Notes: generated by a model not told the origin, from the letters alone. A stretch of 64,000 bases of DNA from Streptomyces antioxidans (GCF_000968685.2 NZ_LAKD02000018.1:62001-126000), one strand, 5' to 3'. Shown: positions 9,072-18,006, counted from the stretch's first letter. A program made the numbers and translations.

Positions 9072-9102
9072 CACGGTATTTACAGGGGTTTTGGTTTCTA
9101 CA

Positions 9103-9115
9103 GCGAACGTTTTCC
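9103..9115. promoter_or_regulatory. LacI-type operator 2
   Basis: GCGAACGTTTTCC, the near reverse complement of operator 1, only 22 bp before the dehydrogenase start. A repressor here would block initiation or early elongation. Confidence 0.72.
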
Positions 9116-9137
9116 ACACTCCCGACAGGAGCGATGA

Positions 9138-10175
9138 GTGAGCGACGAAGCCGCCGTCCATACGGCGATCGTGTGGGACGGGCCCCGACATGCGCGCGCC
9201 GAGGAGCGGACGCCGCCCGGCCCGCTCGGCCCCGGAGCGGTGCGGGTGCGGGTCACGAGTGCCGGGGTGTGCGGCACGGACATCGCCGTGTGGAGCGGTC
9301 AGGCCGCACGGGGCCGCCCCGGCACCGTGCTGGGCCATGAGTTCGGCGGCCGGGTCATCGCCCGGGCCGACGATGTGGCGGGCGTCGGGGCGGCGGGCGT
9401 CGCGATCCATGACCTCGTGGCGGTGGATCCCAATGTCTCCTGCGGGACCTGTGCGCACTGCGGACGGGGACACCGCGCCCGGTGCGCCGGCCGCCGCCTC
9501 ATGGGTGTCGATCTCGACGGCGGGTTCCAGCGGACCGTCGACGTCCCCGCCGCACAGCTCGTCCCCGTCCCGGGAGCCGACCCACGCGCACTGGGCCTGG
9601 TCGAGCCCCTCGCCGTGGGGGTCCACGCGGTCGCTCGGGCGGGTGTCGCGGACGGCGACCGGCTGGGCGTGATCGGTGGCGGACCGATCGGCATGGCGAG
9701 CGTGGTCGAGGCACGCCGGCGGGGCGCGGACCGCACCGTGCTGGAGAGCGACGAGACCAGGCGCACCGCGATCGCGCGGACCGGGGCGGCGGCCGTGGCC
9801 GCGGGCGGGTGGCCCGACCGCGGACTGGACGCCGTCATCGACACCGTCGGGCGGGCCGCGACCGTGCGGGCCGCGCTCGACGCCGTACGCGACGGCGGCA
9901 CGGTCTGCGTCGTCGGGCTCTCCCACGACGACCACCTGCCACCACCGGACCAGCTGGTGCGGCGCGAGCTGACGCTGGTCGGATCCTTCTGCTACTCGAC
10001 GGCGGATCTGCGGGTGGCGGCGCAGCTCGTCATCGGCCAGGGCCTGGACACCGTGCCCGTCGAGCTCACCACGGGGCTCGAGCGGATCCCCGGTCTCCTG
10101 GACCGGATCGGCGGCGGACGCATGGGGCGCGGCAAGGCCCTCGTCGTCCCCCGCGCCGAAGGGCCGACCGGCTGA
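9138..10175 (+). CDS. Zinc-dependent medium-chain alcohol/polyol dehydrogenase
   Basis: A 345-aa MDR-family NAD(P) dehydrogenase of the threonine/sorbitol/idonate dehydrogenase type. Catalytic zinc ligands are visible as Cys45 (GVCGTD), His67-Glu68 (GHEFGG) and Glu156 (VEPLAVG); structural zinc cysteines are 102, 105, 108 and 116. The nucleotide motif is VIGGGPIG (178-185). GTG 9138 has AGGAG 6 bases upstream; an ATG at 9134 is out of frame. It heads a unit with an MFS transporter, a crotonase and an aldo/keto reductase under apparent control of the divergent LacI protein. It probably oxidises a secondary alcohol of the imported compound. Confidence 0.87.
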   Translation: MSDEAAVHTAIVWDGPRHARAEERTPPGPLGPGAVRVRVTSAGVCGTDIAVWSGQAARGRPGTVLGHEFGGRVIARADDVAGVGAAGVAIHDLVAVDPNVSCGTCAHCGRGHRARCAGRRLMGVDLDGGFQRTVDVPAAQLVPVPGADPRALGLVEPLAVGVHAVARAGVADGDRLGVIGGGPIGMASVVEARRRGADRTVLESDETRRTAIARTGAAAVAAGGWPDRGLDAVIDTVGRAATVRAALDAVRDGGTVCVVGLSHDDHLPPPDQLVRRELTLVGSFCYSTADLRVAAQLVIGQGLDTVPVELTTGLERIPGLLDRIGGGRMGRGKALVVPRAEGPTG

Positions 10176-10211
10176 CCGAACGTCCCTGACTCCGCGACGA
10201 AGGAGAGCTCA

Positions 10212-12428
10212 GTGCGCACCCCTCCCACCCCTGTGGCCCGGCGCGGGAACACCCCTGCCGCCCGGCGCGGGAACAGCCCCGCGCGCGCGGCGATGGCCAG
10301 CATGGCCGGCGGAACACTCGAGTACTACGACAACTACATCTACGCCCTCGCCGCTGCGCTGGTGTTCGGGCGGGTCTTCTTCCCCACCGAGGCGGGAGGC
10401 GTGGCGACGCTCGCGTCCATGGCCACCTTCGCGGTGTCCTACGCGGCCCGTCCCCTGGGCGCGGTCCTGCTCGGCCACATCGGTGACCGCCTCGGCCGCA
10501 AGAGAGTGCTCGTGACGATCCTGGTGCTCATGGGGACCTGTACCTTCCTGGTGGGGTGTCTTCCCGCGTACTCCGTCATCGGTGTGTGGGCGCCGGTCCT
10601 CCTGGTGACGCTGCGCATCCTGCAGGGGATCTCCGTGGGCGGCGAGACCGCCGCGGCGACCGTGCTGACCATCGAGGTGGCCCCACCGCACCGGCGGGCC
10701 CTCTTCACGAGCTGGTCGGCGAACGGCATCGTGGGCGGGTTCGTCCTCGCCACACTGGTCTTCATCCCGGTGTCCGCGCTCCCGGAGGAGCAGCTGTACA
10801 CCTGGGGCTGGCGCATACCGTTCCTCCTCAGCGCGCTCGTCACGACCGCCGGGTTCATCATCCGCGCGAAACTGGCCGAGCCGGAGGCGTTCGTCGCGGC
10901 GAGGGAGGAGAACGCCCTCGTCAGGGTGCCCGTAGTGGAGGTCTTCCGGTCGCACTGGGGGGCGGTGCTGCGAGTCGTCCTCTGCTCGCTGGCGTTCGCG
11001 ATCGACACCGTGATCAAGGTATTCGCCCTCTCGTTCGCCACGACGGAGTACGACATCGCCGAGAGCACGATGCTGTGGGTGCTGATCGTCAGCCATCTCG
11101 GTGCCTTGGTCACGCAACCGCTGATCGCGCTGCTCGCCGACCGGGTCGGACGCAAGCCCGTGTTCATCGCGGGCAACCTGGGGTGTGCGGCCACGCTCTT
11201 CGCCTACTTCGCCGCCATCCAGGCGCGGGAGACACCGCTGCTGTTCCTCACCGGGTTCTGCTCGGTGACCCTCGCCTATGCGGCGATCAACGCCAGCTAC
11301 CCGGCCTTCTTCGCCGAGATGTTCCACCTCAAGGTCCGGCAGACCGGTATGGCGCTGGGCATTCAGATCGGCCTGATCGCCGCCGGGTTCGCGCCGAGCG
11401 TGTACCTGGCGCTCACCGCGGACGACCCGAAGAACTGGCTGCCGGTCGCGATCATCTCCGCCGTCATCGCCGTGGCCGCCGCGCTCTCGGCGGTGACCGC
11501 GAAGGAGACCGCGTTCACACCACTCGATCAGCTGGGGGAACCGATCGCGGACACCGGGGCGCGGAGGCACCCGCATCAGCCGGGAGCTCGTCCTGAAGGC
11601 GCTGTCTCCCACCACAACCGTCTGGAGGACGCCATGGAATCCCGTACGCGGGGCCCGGTCATCCACATCACCTTCGGCCGGCCGGAGAAGCTGCACGCGA
11701 TGGATGCCACGGGCTGGACCGACCTCGCCGAATCGGTGCGTCGGGCGAGCGCCGACCCACAGGTGCGGGCGGTCGTGCTGCACGGCTCGGACCGTGCCTT
11801 CTGCGCCGGTAACGACATCGGCGAGTTCCTCCGGCTGTCCACCGCCAGGGAGGCCCGCGACTACTTCCTCGGCCTGGTGGTCCCCGCGATGGAGGCGATC
11901 GTGCGGTGCGAGGTGCCGGTCATCTCCGCGGTCCGCGCGGGCGCCATCGGCGGGGGCGCGGAGATCGTCCTCGTCAGCGACCTCGCCGTAGCCGGGACGA
12001 GCGCCACCTTCCGGCTTCCCGAAGCCCGGATCGGCGTCTGGCCGACCGTCTTCGCCGCCGCCGCGCCGTACACCCTGGCCCATAAGCCCGCCGGGCTGCT
12101 CGCGCTGACCACCGCGGCGGCCGACTCGGGGACCGCCCTGCGCTGCGGCCTGGTCCACGAGGTCGTCGGGGACGATCTCGTCGACGATGCCGCGCACCGC
12201 CTGGCCCTCACGATCGCCGAGGGAAGCCGGGACGCCATCCGCCGTACGAAGCGGTTCACCACGGCGCGACTGCGCACCGAGGGAATGGCCGCCGTGCGTG
12301 CCGCACTGGCCGAGCTGTGCGATGAGACCCTTCTCGGCCCCGACGCGACCGAGGGCGTCCGTGCCTTCCGGGAGAAGCGCGGGCCCGGCTTCGCCTCCTC
12401 CGTCTCGGCCTCCGTCCCGGCCGACTGA
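10212..12428 (+). CDS. MFS transporter fused in frame to enoyl-CoA hydratase (738 aa)
   Basis: One uninterrupted frame encodes two complete proteins. Residues about 1-450 are a 12-helix MFS carrier of the metabolite:H+ symporter type (YDNYIYALAAALVFG, the loop motifs GDRLGRKR and DRVGRKP, LQGISVGGE). After KETAFTPLDQLGEP comes a linker of roughly 30 residues rich in His, Arg and Pro, then a full crotonase from Met475. No stop codon separates them. The GTG start at 10212 has AGGAGAG just upstream. MFS carriers of this type normally end about where the linker begins, so this is either a true transporter-enzyme fusion or a lost stop codon. The crotonase also has its own ribosome site, listed separately. 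Substrate unknown; neighbours suggest an organic or sugar acid. Confidence 0.8.
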   Translation: MRTPPTPVARRGNTPAARRGNSPARAAMASMAGGTLEYYDNYIYALAAALVFGRVFFPTEAGGVATLASMATFAVSYAARPLGAVLLGHIGDRLGRKRVLVTILVLMGTCTFLVGCLPAYSVIGVWAPVLLVTLRILQGISVGGETAAATVLTIEVAPPHRRALFTSWSANGIVGGFVLATLVFIPVSALPEEQLYTWGWRIPFLLSALVTTAGFIIRAKLAEPEAFVAAREENALVRVPVVEVFRSHWGAVLRVVLCSLAFAIDTVIKVFALSFATTEYDIAESTMLWVLIVSHLGALVTQPLIALLADRVGRKPVFIAGNLGCAATLFAYFAAIQARETPLLFLTGFCSVTLAYAAINASYPAFFAEMFHLKVRQTGMALGIQIGLIAAGFAPSVYLALTADDPKNWLPVAIISAVIAVAAALSAVTAKETAFTPLDQLGEPIADTGARRHPHQPGARPEGAVSHHNRLEDAMESRTRGPVIHITFGRPEKLHAMDATGWTDLAESVRRASADPQVRAVVLHGSDRAFCAGNDIGEFLRLSTAREARDYFLGLVVPAMEAIVRCEVPVISAVRAGAIGGGAEIVLVSDLAVAGTSATFRLPEARIGVWPTVFAAAAPYTLAHKPAGLLALTTAAADSGTALRCGLVHEVVGDDLVDDAAHRLALTIAEGSRDAIRRTKRFTTARLRTEGMAAVRAALAELCDETLLGPDATEGVRAFREKRGPGFASSVSASVPAD
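11634..12428 (+). CDS. Enoyl-CoA hydratase/isomerase family protein (internal start of the fused frame)
   Basis: A 264-aa crotonase that can be made independently: ATG 11634 has GGAGG with 5-base spacing, inside the MFS frame. The oxyanion-hole segments FCAGND (56-61) and GAIGGGAE (103-110) are present, and both glutamates expected for hydratase activity appear at Glu110 and Glu130 (LPEARIG). It would add water to, or isomerise, an enoyl-CoA. It is translated in the same frame as the upstream MFS domain, so cells may contain a membrane-tethered and a soluble form. It overlaps the fusion entry by design. Confidence 0.78.
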   Translation: MESRTRGPVIHITFGRPEKLHAMDATGWTDLAESVRRASADPQVRAVVLHGSDRAFCAGNDIGEFLRLSTAREARDYFLGLVVPAMEAIVRCEVPVISAVRAGAIGGGAEIVLVSDLAVAGTSATFRLPEARIGVWPTVFAAAAPYTLAHKPAGLLALTTAAADSGTALRCGLVHEVVGDDLVDDAAHRLALTIAEGSRDAIRRTKRFTTARLRTEGMAAVRAALAELCDETLLGPDATEGVRAFREKRGPGFASSVSASVPAD

Positions 12429-12446
12429 CCCAGGAGTCCCCCCCGG

Positions 12447-12581
12447 GTGACGCATGCCCACCGCGAGTCCGGCGAGGACGCCGACTGGCACCGCGAGCCC
12501 GTGGTACTCGGTGCCGGTGTGGCCGGTCCGCTCCCCGGCGGAAGCCCGGCCGAAGTGATGTCGACGAATCAGGAGCTGTGA
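12447..12581 (+). CDS. Small 44-aa reading frame, uncertain
   Basis: GTG 12447 follows an AGGAG (12432-12436), and the frame reads 44 residues with Streptomyces-like codon use, ending in TGA that overlaps the ATG of the aldo/keto reductase (TGATG). No family is recognised. It may be a translationally coupled leader, a decayed gene end, or chance. Confidence 0.25.
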   Translation: MTHAHRESGEDADWHREPVVLGAGVAGPLPGGSPAEVMSTNQEL

Positions 12582-13417
12582 TGGATATGGATACCGTCCC
12601 CCGCCGTGCGCTGTCGGACGGCGCGTCGATCCCCGCCGCCGGGTTCGGCACCTACCCCCTGTCCGGATCCGGCGCCGAGTCGGCGGTGCGCGAGGCGATC
12701 GCGGCGGGTTACCGCCTGATCGACACCGCCGCCAGCTACGGCAACGAGGCCGAGGTCGGCCGGGCCGTCGCCACGAGCGGGGTGCCGCGGGAGGAGGTGG
12801 TCCTGATGACCAAGTTGCGCGGCCGGGACCAGGGGTACGAGCGGACCCTCGCGGCCTTCGAGGAGTCGGCCGCGCGACTCGGGGTCGACTACGTCGACAT
12901 CTACCTGATCCACTGGCCTCTGCCCCGCCTGGACGCGTACGCCGACTCCTGGCGTGCCATGATCAAGCTCCGCGACGAGGGGCGGATCCGGTCGATCGGG
13001 GTCAGCAACTTCACCCCGGCCCAGCTGGACCGGCTGAGCGGGGAGACCGGGGTGACGCCCTCGGTCAACCAGATCGAGCTGCACCCGCGCTTTCCCCAGC
13101 CGGAGCAGCGGGAGGCCGATGCCGCGCGCGGCGTCGCCACCGTCAGCTGGAGCCCGCTGGGCCGGGGGAGCGGCATCCTCGACGACCCCGTGGTGACCGG
13201 GCTGGCCCGCAGCCACGGTGTGACACCGGCCCAAGTGGTGCTGCGCTGGCACCACCAGCTGGGCGCGATCCCCATCGCCAAGTCGGCCACGCCCGAGCGC
13301 CAGCGCGCCAATCTGGACCTCTTCGGCTTCGAGCTGACCGCGGAGGAGATGGCCGCGCTGAGCGGTCTGGAGCGCGGGCGGCTCGGCGGCGACCCGGACA
13401 CCCACGAGGAGTTCTGA
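12581..13417 (+). CDS. Aldo/keto reductase
   Basis: A 278-aa (alpha/beta)8-barrel NADPH reductase of the 2,5-diketo-D-gluconate reductase/AKR5 type. The catalytic tetrad is intact: Asp48 and Tyr53 (IDTAASYGNE), Lys78 (MTKLRG) and His111 (LIHWP). The cofactor segment SVNQIELHP and the phosphate-binding region IPIAKSATPERQRAN are also seen. ATG 12581 is chosen because AGGAG lies 5 bases upstream; GTG 12578 would be too close. It closes the dehydrogenase-transporter-crotonase unit and is followed by a strong hairpin. It likely interconverts a carbonyl and an alcohol in the same pathway. Confidence 0.88.
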   Translation: MDMDTVPRRALSDGASIPAAGFGTYPLSGSGAESAVREAIAAGYRLIDTAASYGNEAEVGRAVATSGVPREEVVLMTKLRGRDQGYERTLAAFEESAARLGVDYVDIYLIHWPLPRLDAYADSWRAMIKLRDEGRIRSIGVSNFTPAQLDRLSGETGVTPSVNQIELHPRFPQPEQREADAARGVATVSWSPLGRGSGILDDPVVTGLARSHGVTPAQVVLRWHHQLGAIPIAKSATPERQRANLDLFGFELTAEEMAALSGLERGRLGGDPDTHEEF

Positions 13418-13447
13418 CACCCGTACGGCAGCACTCCGCACAGCAAG

Positions 13448-13482
13448 GCGATGGCGCCGGATCCCGGATCCGGCGCCATCGC
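13448..13482. terminator. Bidirectional terminator hairpin
   Basis: Perfect 16-bp inverted repeat GCGATGGCGCCGGATC with a CCG loop, placed between the convergent aldo/keto reductase and GMC oxidoreductase stops. Confidence 0.85.
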
Positions 13483-13513
13483 TCGTACCGTGTCAGCGGG
13501 CTTCCGCACCGTG

Positions 13514-15127
13514 TCAGCGGGCGTCCTCGACGATCATGTCCGAGCCGTGTTCGGCGATCATCACGGTCGGTGCCTGGGTGTTGGAACTGACGATACGAGG
13601 CATGACCGAGGAGTCCACCACCCGCAGTCCGCGCACCCCGTGCACCTCCAGCCGTGGTGAGACCACCGACTCGTCCGAGACCCCCATGGCACAGGTGCCG
13701 ACGGGGTGGTACGCGGTCCGCCCGTGTCCGCGGACGAAGGCGATGTAGTCGTCCTTGGTGCGCACCGGACGGCCACCGGCCAGGTGCTCGGCCTTGATGT
13801 GGGGTGCCATCGACGGCTGTCCCATGATCTCGCGGCTCTGCCGTACCCCCTCGACCGACATTTCCAGGTCGTGGTCGTCGGCCAGGTAGTTGGGGTCGAT
13901 CAGGGGCGCCCGGCTCGGGTCGGGCCCGGTCACCCGCACCGTGCCACGGCTGCGCGGCCTGAGGAAGTAGGAGTTCAGGGTGCAGCCGTAGCCGCGGCGC
14001 ACCGCGGCGATCCCCGCCTCGACCCCCGCGGCCGGAAGGAAGTGGAATTGCAGGTCCGGGGTCGTTTCCCGTTCGTTGCCGTAGGCGAAGCCACCCGCCT
14101 CCACGACGGTGGACGCCATCGGCCCGCGGCGGAAGGCCGCGTACTGCAGGGCGGCGGCGGCCGTGGCGGGCAGGGGCCGCTCGTAGCGGTCCATGCTCTG
14201 GTAGGAGGTCAGTTCGTAGACGATGTCGAGATCGCAGTGGTCCTGGAGGTTCTTGCCCACGCCGGGCAGTGCGTGGACGACCTCGATACCGGCCCGCTTC
14301 AGATCCGCCGGGTCGCCGATGCCCGACAGCTGGAGGATCTTCGGGGAGCCGAACGCGCCCGCGGCCACGATCACCTCCCGACGGGCGGTGTAGCGCCGCG
14401 TCGTACCGCCCTCGACGGTCTCGATCCCGGTGGCCCGGCCGTGGTCCGTGACCACCCGCTTGACCAGGGCGCCCGTCGTGACCACGAGGTTCTTCCGGCC
14501 GCGGGCGGGGCGGAGATAGCCCACCGCGGCACTGCACCGGCGCGCATGGCGGGTGGTCGTCTGGTAGAGCCCGACCCCGTACTGCTCGGCGCCGTTGAAG
14601 TCGCTGTTGTACGGCAGCCCGAACTCCTGCCCCGCCCGTACGAACGCCTGGGACAGCGGATGCGGATTGACCGGGTCCGACACCGAGAGGGGGCCCTCGG
14701 TGCCGTGCAGCGGGCCGGACAGCCGCTCGTTGCGCTCGGACCGCACGAAGTACCTCCGCACCTCCTTGGCGGACCAGCCCTCGCAGCCGTGGACATCCGC
14801 CCAGTCGTCGTAGTCCTGGGCGACACCGCGGGTGAACACCTGCGCGTTGATCGAGCCACCGCCGCCGATGACCTTCCCCTGCGCCAGGGGTATCTCCCGT
14901 CCGTCACAGTGCCGCTGGGGTGCGCTGACGAATCCCCACTGATAGGGACCCGCGGTGAGCTTGGCGAAGCCGGCCGGTACATGGATGAAGGGGTGCCGGT
15001 CCGGGCGCCCCGCCTCGATGAGCAGTACCCGTACGGAGGCGTCAGCGCTGAGCCGGGCCGCCAGTACACACCCCGCCGTCCCCCCGCCCGCGATCACGTA
15101 GTCGAACGAGCCATCCTGCTGTGCCAC
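13514..15127 (-). CDS. GMC family FAD-dependent oxidoreductase (choline dehydrogenase-like)
   Basis: A 537-aa flavoprotein of the glucose-methanol-choline family that oxidises an alcohol to an aldehyde. The FAD Rossmann motif GGGTAG is at residues 14-19, a GMC signature-like segment (GKVIGGGGSINAQVF) follows at about 84, and the C-terminus has the active-site YHPVGTCAMG and SSNTQAPT stretches carrying the catalytic His and Asn. GTG 15127 follows a GGAG-containing leader. It lies 45 bp downstream of an aldehyde dehydrogenase on the same strand; the pair would carry an alcohol to a carboxylic acid in two steps, as BetA and BetB do for choline. Choline itself is not certain, since no other choline genes are nearby. 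Confidence 0.87.
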   Translation of the reverse strand: MAQQDGSFDYVIAGGGTAGCVLAARLSADASVRVLLIEAGRPDRHPFIHVPAGFAKLTAGPYQWGFVSAPQRHCDGREIPLAQGKVIGGGGSINAQVFTRGVAQDYDDWADVHGCEGWSAKEVRRYFVRSERNERLSGPLHGTEGPLSVSDPVNPHPLSQAFVRAGQEFGLPYNSDFNGAEQYGVGLYQTTTRHARRCSAAVGYLRPARGRKNLVVTTGALVKRVVTDHGRATGIETVEGGTTRRYTARREVIVAAGAFGSPKILQLSGIGDPADLKRAGIEVVHALPGVGKNLQDHCDLDIVYELTSYQSMDRYERPLPATAAAALQYAAFRRGPMASTVVEAGGFAYGNERETTPDLQFHFLPAAGVEAGIAAVRRGYGCTLNSYFLRPRSRGTVRVTGPDPSRAPLIDPNYLADDHDLEMSVEGVRQSREIMGQPSMAPHIKAEHLAGGRPVRTKDDYIAFVRGHGRTAYHPVGTCAMGVSDESVVSPRLEVHGVRGLRVVDSSVMPRIVSSNTQAPTVMIAEHGSDMIVEDAR

Positions 15128-15172
15128 AACAACACTCCTGGTTTCGGTCTCCGGTGGGCGGCTGCCCCTGCC

Positions 15173-16678
15173 CTACTGGGCGCCGCCGCGGAAGAACGGT
15201 GTGCGCTTGCCCGACCGGATCTGGACGGTCTTCACCTCGGTGAACTCCTCGAACCCGGCCTGCCCCATCTCGCGGCCGTAGCCGCTGCTCTTGACACCAC
15301 CGCCGGGCAGCTGGGGCGCGCCGTCGATGGTGGTGTTCACCCAGACCGTGCCGCTGCGCAGCCGCCGGCCCAGGGCCAGCGCGGTGTCGATGTTCTTGCT
15401 CCACACCGAGTTGGCGAGCCCGTAGTCGACGGCGTTGGCGAGTTCCACCGCCTCGTCCTCCGTGCGGAACCGGCTGATGGCCAGGACCGGTCCGAAGACC
15501 TCCTCGTGGAACAGGCGGGAGGTGGGCGACACCTGGTCGATGATCGTGGGAGCCATGAAGTAGCCCGCGTCCAGGCCGTCCGAGGTGAGCCGGGTGCCTC
15601 CGGCCACCACCCGGGCGCCCTCGGTCCGGGCGGCGTCCACGGAGGCGAGGACCTTGTCCAGGTGAGCGGCGTGGATCAGGGCCCCGATGTCGGCGTCCTC
15701 GTCGAGCGGCGCCCCCACCCGCAGCGTGCTCACCCGGTCCACCAGCGCCTGCACGAACCGGTCGGCCACGTCCTGGTGCACCAGCAGGCGCGCTCCCGAC
15801 ACACAGCACTCGCCCTGGTTGAACAGCACCGCGAAGAGCACGCCGTCGACGGCGTCCTCGAGGTCGGCGTCGGGGAAGACCACGCTGGCCGCCTTGCCGC
15901 CGAGCTCCAGCGAAAGCCTCTTGAGGTTGCCCGCTGACGCCTCGACGACGGAGCGGCCCACCGCGGTACTGCCGGTGAACGACAACACATCCACGTCCCC
16001 GGACTGCGCCAAGTGGTGGCCCACGGTCGATCCGGGTCCGGTGACCACGTTGAACACACCGCTCGGAAGACCCGCCTCGGCCGCGAGCTTCGCGATCTCC
16101 AGCGTACTGCCCGAGGTCAGCTCGGACGGCTTGCATACGGCGGTGCACCCGGCCGCCAGGGCGAACGGCAGCTTCTGCATGAGCAGCAGCAGCGGAAAGT
16201 TCCAGGGGGTGATCATGGCGACCACTCCGCACGGTTCACGGGTGACCAGCCCGGTGAAGCCCTCCCCGAGATTGGTGTGCACCTGACCGTGGCTGGTCAC
16301 CGCCAGGGCGGCGGCGTATTCGGTCAGCGCGATGCCGGTGGCGACGTCAGCGCGGGCCAGCCGGATGGGCTTGCCCGACTCCTCGGCGTCGATGCGGGCC
16401 AGTGTCTCCTGGTCGCGGCGGATGAGGGAGGCCAGGGTGCGCAGTACCGCGGCACGCTCCTGCCCCGAGCGGTTCGGCCAGTCGCCCTGGTCGAACGCGC
16501 GGCGCGCGGCGGCCACGGCCGCCTGTGCCTGGTCGAGGCCGCCATGGGTGAACCGGGCGACCACCTCCTTGGTGCCGGGGTTCTCGCGGGCGATGAACTC
16601 CTCCGACGGCTGGACCTCCGCACCGTCGATGAAGACGCCGTAGCTGCGAACGGGGCGCCCGGTGACCGGGGCTGTCAT
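15173..16678 (-). CDS. Aldehyde dehydrogenase (NAD(P)-dependent, betaine-aldehyde-dehydrogenase-like)
   Basis: A 501-aa ALDH-superfamily enzyme. Key residues are present: Asn160 (TPWN), Lys183 (CKPSE), Glu258 (LELGGK) and the catalytic cysteine, most likely Cys292 in NQGECCVSG. ATG 16678 has TAGGAGGG just upstream. It is the first gene of a two-gene unit with the GMC oxidoreductase and probably oxidises that enzyme's aldehyde product. A LacI regulator is divergent from it across 316 bp holding several repeat motifs. Confidence 0.9.
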   Translation of the reverse strand: MTAPVTGRPVRSYGVFIDGAEVQPSEEFIARENPGTKEVVARFTHGGLDQAQAAVAAARRAFDQGDWPNRSGQERAAVLRTLASLIRRDQETLARIDAEESGKPIRLARADVATGIALTEYAAALAVTSHGQVHTNLGEGFTGLVTREPCGVVAMITPWNFPLLLLMQKLPFALAAGCTAVCKPSELTSGSTLEIAKLAAEAGLPSGVFNVVTGPGSTVGHHLAQSGDVDVLSFTGSTAVGRSVVEASAGNLKRLSLELGGKAASVVFPDADLEDAVDGVLFAVLFNQGECCVSGARLLVHQDVADRFVQALVDRVSTLRVGAPLDEDADIGALIHAAHLDKVLASVDAARTEGARVVAGGTRLTSDGLDAGYFMAPTIIDQVSPTSRLFHEEVFGPVLAISRFRTEDEAVELANAVDYGLANSVWSKNIDTALALGRRLRSGTVWVNTTIDGAPQLPGGGVKSSGYGREMGQAGFEEFTEVKTVQIRSGKRTPFFRGGAQ

Positions 16679-16994
16679 AGGGCCCTCCTAGAGAGCGTTT
16701 ACTCAGATCCTGGTGAGCTGGCCGTCACGGTAACAGCGGCGTAAACTGCTCACAAGATAAACTGCCTCGCCAATCCGGGAAACGGTTTCTCGCCGAGATC
16801 GAGCTGAGGACGACAGGGCTCACGCCCCTGGGACGGCCGCCGTCCGGCGGGGGTGAGCACAGCTCGCGAGCGCGGGCCGCTCCGCCGCGGCCGGCTGTGC
16901 CACGACCGGGTGTGCCACGATCTCCGCGGAGGAGCCGACCGGGTCGGCGGAGCGCGGGCGTGCTCCCGCGAGAGGGAGCGATGGGGAGGCGTAG
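16679..16994. promoter_or_regulatory. Divergent regulatory interval with LacI-like site and repeats
   Basis: The 316-bp gap between the aldehyde dehydrogenase and LacI genes contains no gene. GGAAACGGTTTC at 16778-16789 (GAAAC-G-GTTTC symmetry) is a near match to a LacI-family operator. TAAACTGC occurs twice in direct orientation (16742-16749 and 16758-16765), and an inverted GTTTAC lies at about 16698. These probably hold the promoter and operators of the aldehyde dehydrogenase unit. Confidence 0.5.
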
Positions 16995-17996
16995 GTGAAG
17001 GAGCGGCGTCGCGTCACGATCAGGGACGTAGCGGATGCTGCCGGGGTGTCGGTCGCCACGGTGTCACGGGTCATGAGCGGTTCGCTCACGGTCAACCCGG
17101 AGATGGCGGAGCGGGTGCGCCGTGCCACGCAGGAGCTGGAGTACCGGCCCAACGGCGCGGCGCAGGGGCTTGCCTCGGGGATGCACCGCAGCGTGGGCGT
17201 GGTCCTGCCGGACCTGTCCAACCCCTACTTCCACGGCATCATCAAGGCCACCAACGTGGGTGCGGCCCGCGACGGCTACCGCATGCTCGTCACCGAGTGG
17301 CAGGAGCCCGGTGAGGAGCTGGGCGTCTGCCTCGATGTGCTCTCCCGGGTCGATGGCCTCATGGTGCTCTCCGCCCGGATGGAGACCGACAGCCTGCGGG
17401 ACCTCGCGGCCCGCGGGGTGCCGACGGTGCTGGTCAACCGGGTCGAGCTCGGAGTGGACCTCCCCATGGTCGCGGTGGACAACTTCTCCCCGATGCTCGA
17501 GCTGTGCCAGCACCTGGCATCGCTCGGCCACCGCCGCGTGGTCTATCTGGCCGGTTCGCCGGGCGCATGGCAGAACCGTGAGCGCTGGAAGGCGGTGCAG
17601 CAGGCGCGTATCCTCGGCCTCGAGCCGGTCATGGTCGCCTCGGACGCCACCATCGAGGCCGGTTACGAGGCGACCGACGAGGCGCTGGGCCACGATCCGA
17701 CGGCGCTGATCGCCTTCAACGACCTGGCCGCGCTCGGGGCCATCGCCCGCCTGCGCGAGCTGGGGCTGAGGACGCCGGAGGACGTCTCGGTGACCGGCTT
17801 CGACGATGTCGCCCTGGCGCGGTACGCCGATCCCGCCCTGACGACCATCGTCAGCCCCAAGGCGGCCCTGGGCGAGCAGGCGTGGCTGATGCTGGAGGCC
17901 AGTCTGCGCGGTGAGCGGCCGGAGCAGCCGCCGCTGCTGTCGGCGACCTTCGTGCAGCGCGCCTCCACCGGTCCGGCCAAGGGCTCGCGCGCATGA
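16995..17996 (+). CDS. LacI family transcriptional regulator
   Basis: A 333-aa regulator. The DNA-binding domain is at the N-terminus (VTIRDVADAAGVSVATVSRVM, about residues 7-27) followed by a hinge (AAQGLASG) and a ribose-binding-protein-like effector domain (VVLPDLSNPYFHGI, FNDLAALGA, TGFDDVALARYADP). GTG 16995 has GGGGAGG with 5-base spacing. It is divergent from the aldehyde dehydrogenase/GMC pair and upstream of the catabolic operon at 20411, so either may be its target; cre-like sites occur at both. Confidence 0.9.
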   Translation: MKERRRVTIRDVADAAGVSVATVSRVMSGSLTVNPEMAERVRRATQELEYRPNGAAQGLASGMHRSVGVVLPDLSNPYFHGIIKATNVGAARDGYRMLVTEWQEPGEELGVCLDVLSRVDGLMVLSARMETDSLRDLAARGVPTVLVNRVELGVDLPMVAVDNFSPMLELCQHLASLGHRRVVYLAGSPGAWQNRERWKAVQQARILGLEPVMVASDATIEAGYEATDEALGHDPTALIAFNDLAALGAIARLRELGLRTPEDVSVTGFDDVALARYADPALTTIVSPKAALGEQAWLMLEASLRGERPEQPPLLSATFVQRASTGPAKGSRA

Positions 17997-18006
17997 GTTG
18001 AGGGTT

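Noticed and set aside
10212..12491. Minus-strand 760-codon frame opposite the MFS-crotonase gene
   Set aside because: Composition is Arg/Gly/Glu/His-rich with no domains; it is the reverse shadow of the real gene.
13514..16678. Choline-to-betaine pathway (BetA/BetB) as a firm call
   Set aside because: The enzyme pair fits, but no choline transporter, BetI regulator or other betaine gene is adjacent, and GMC/ALDH pairs serve many alcohols.
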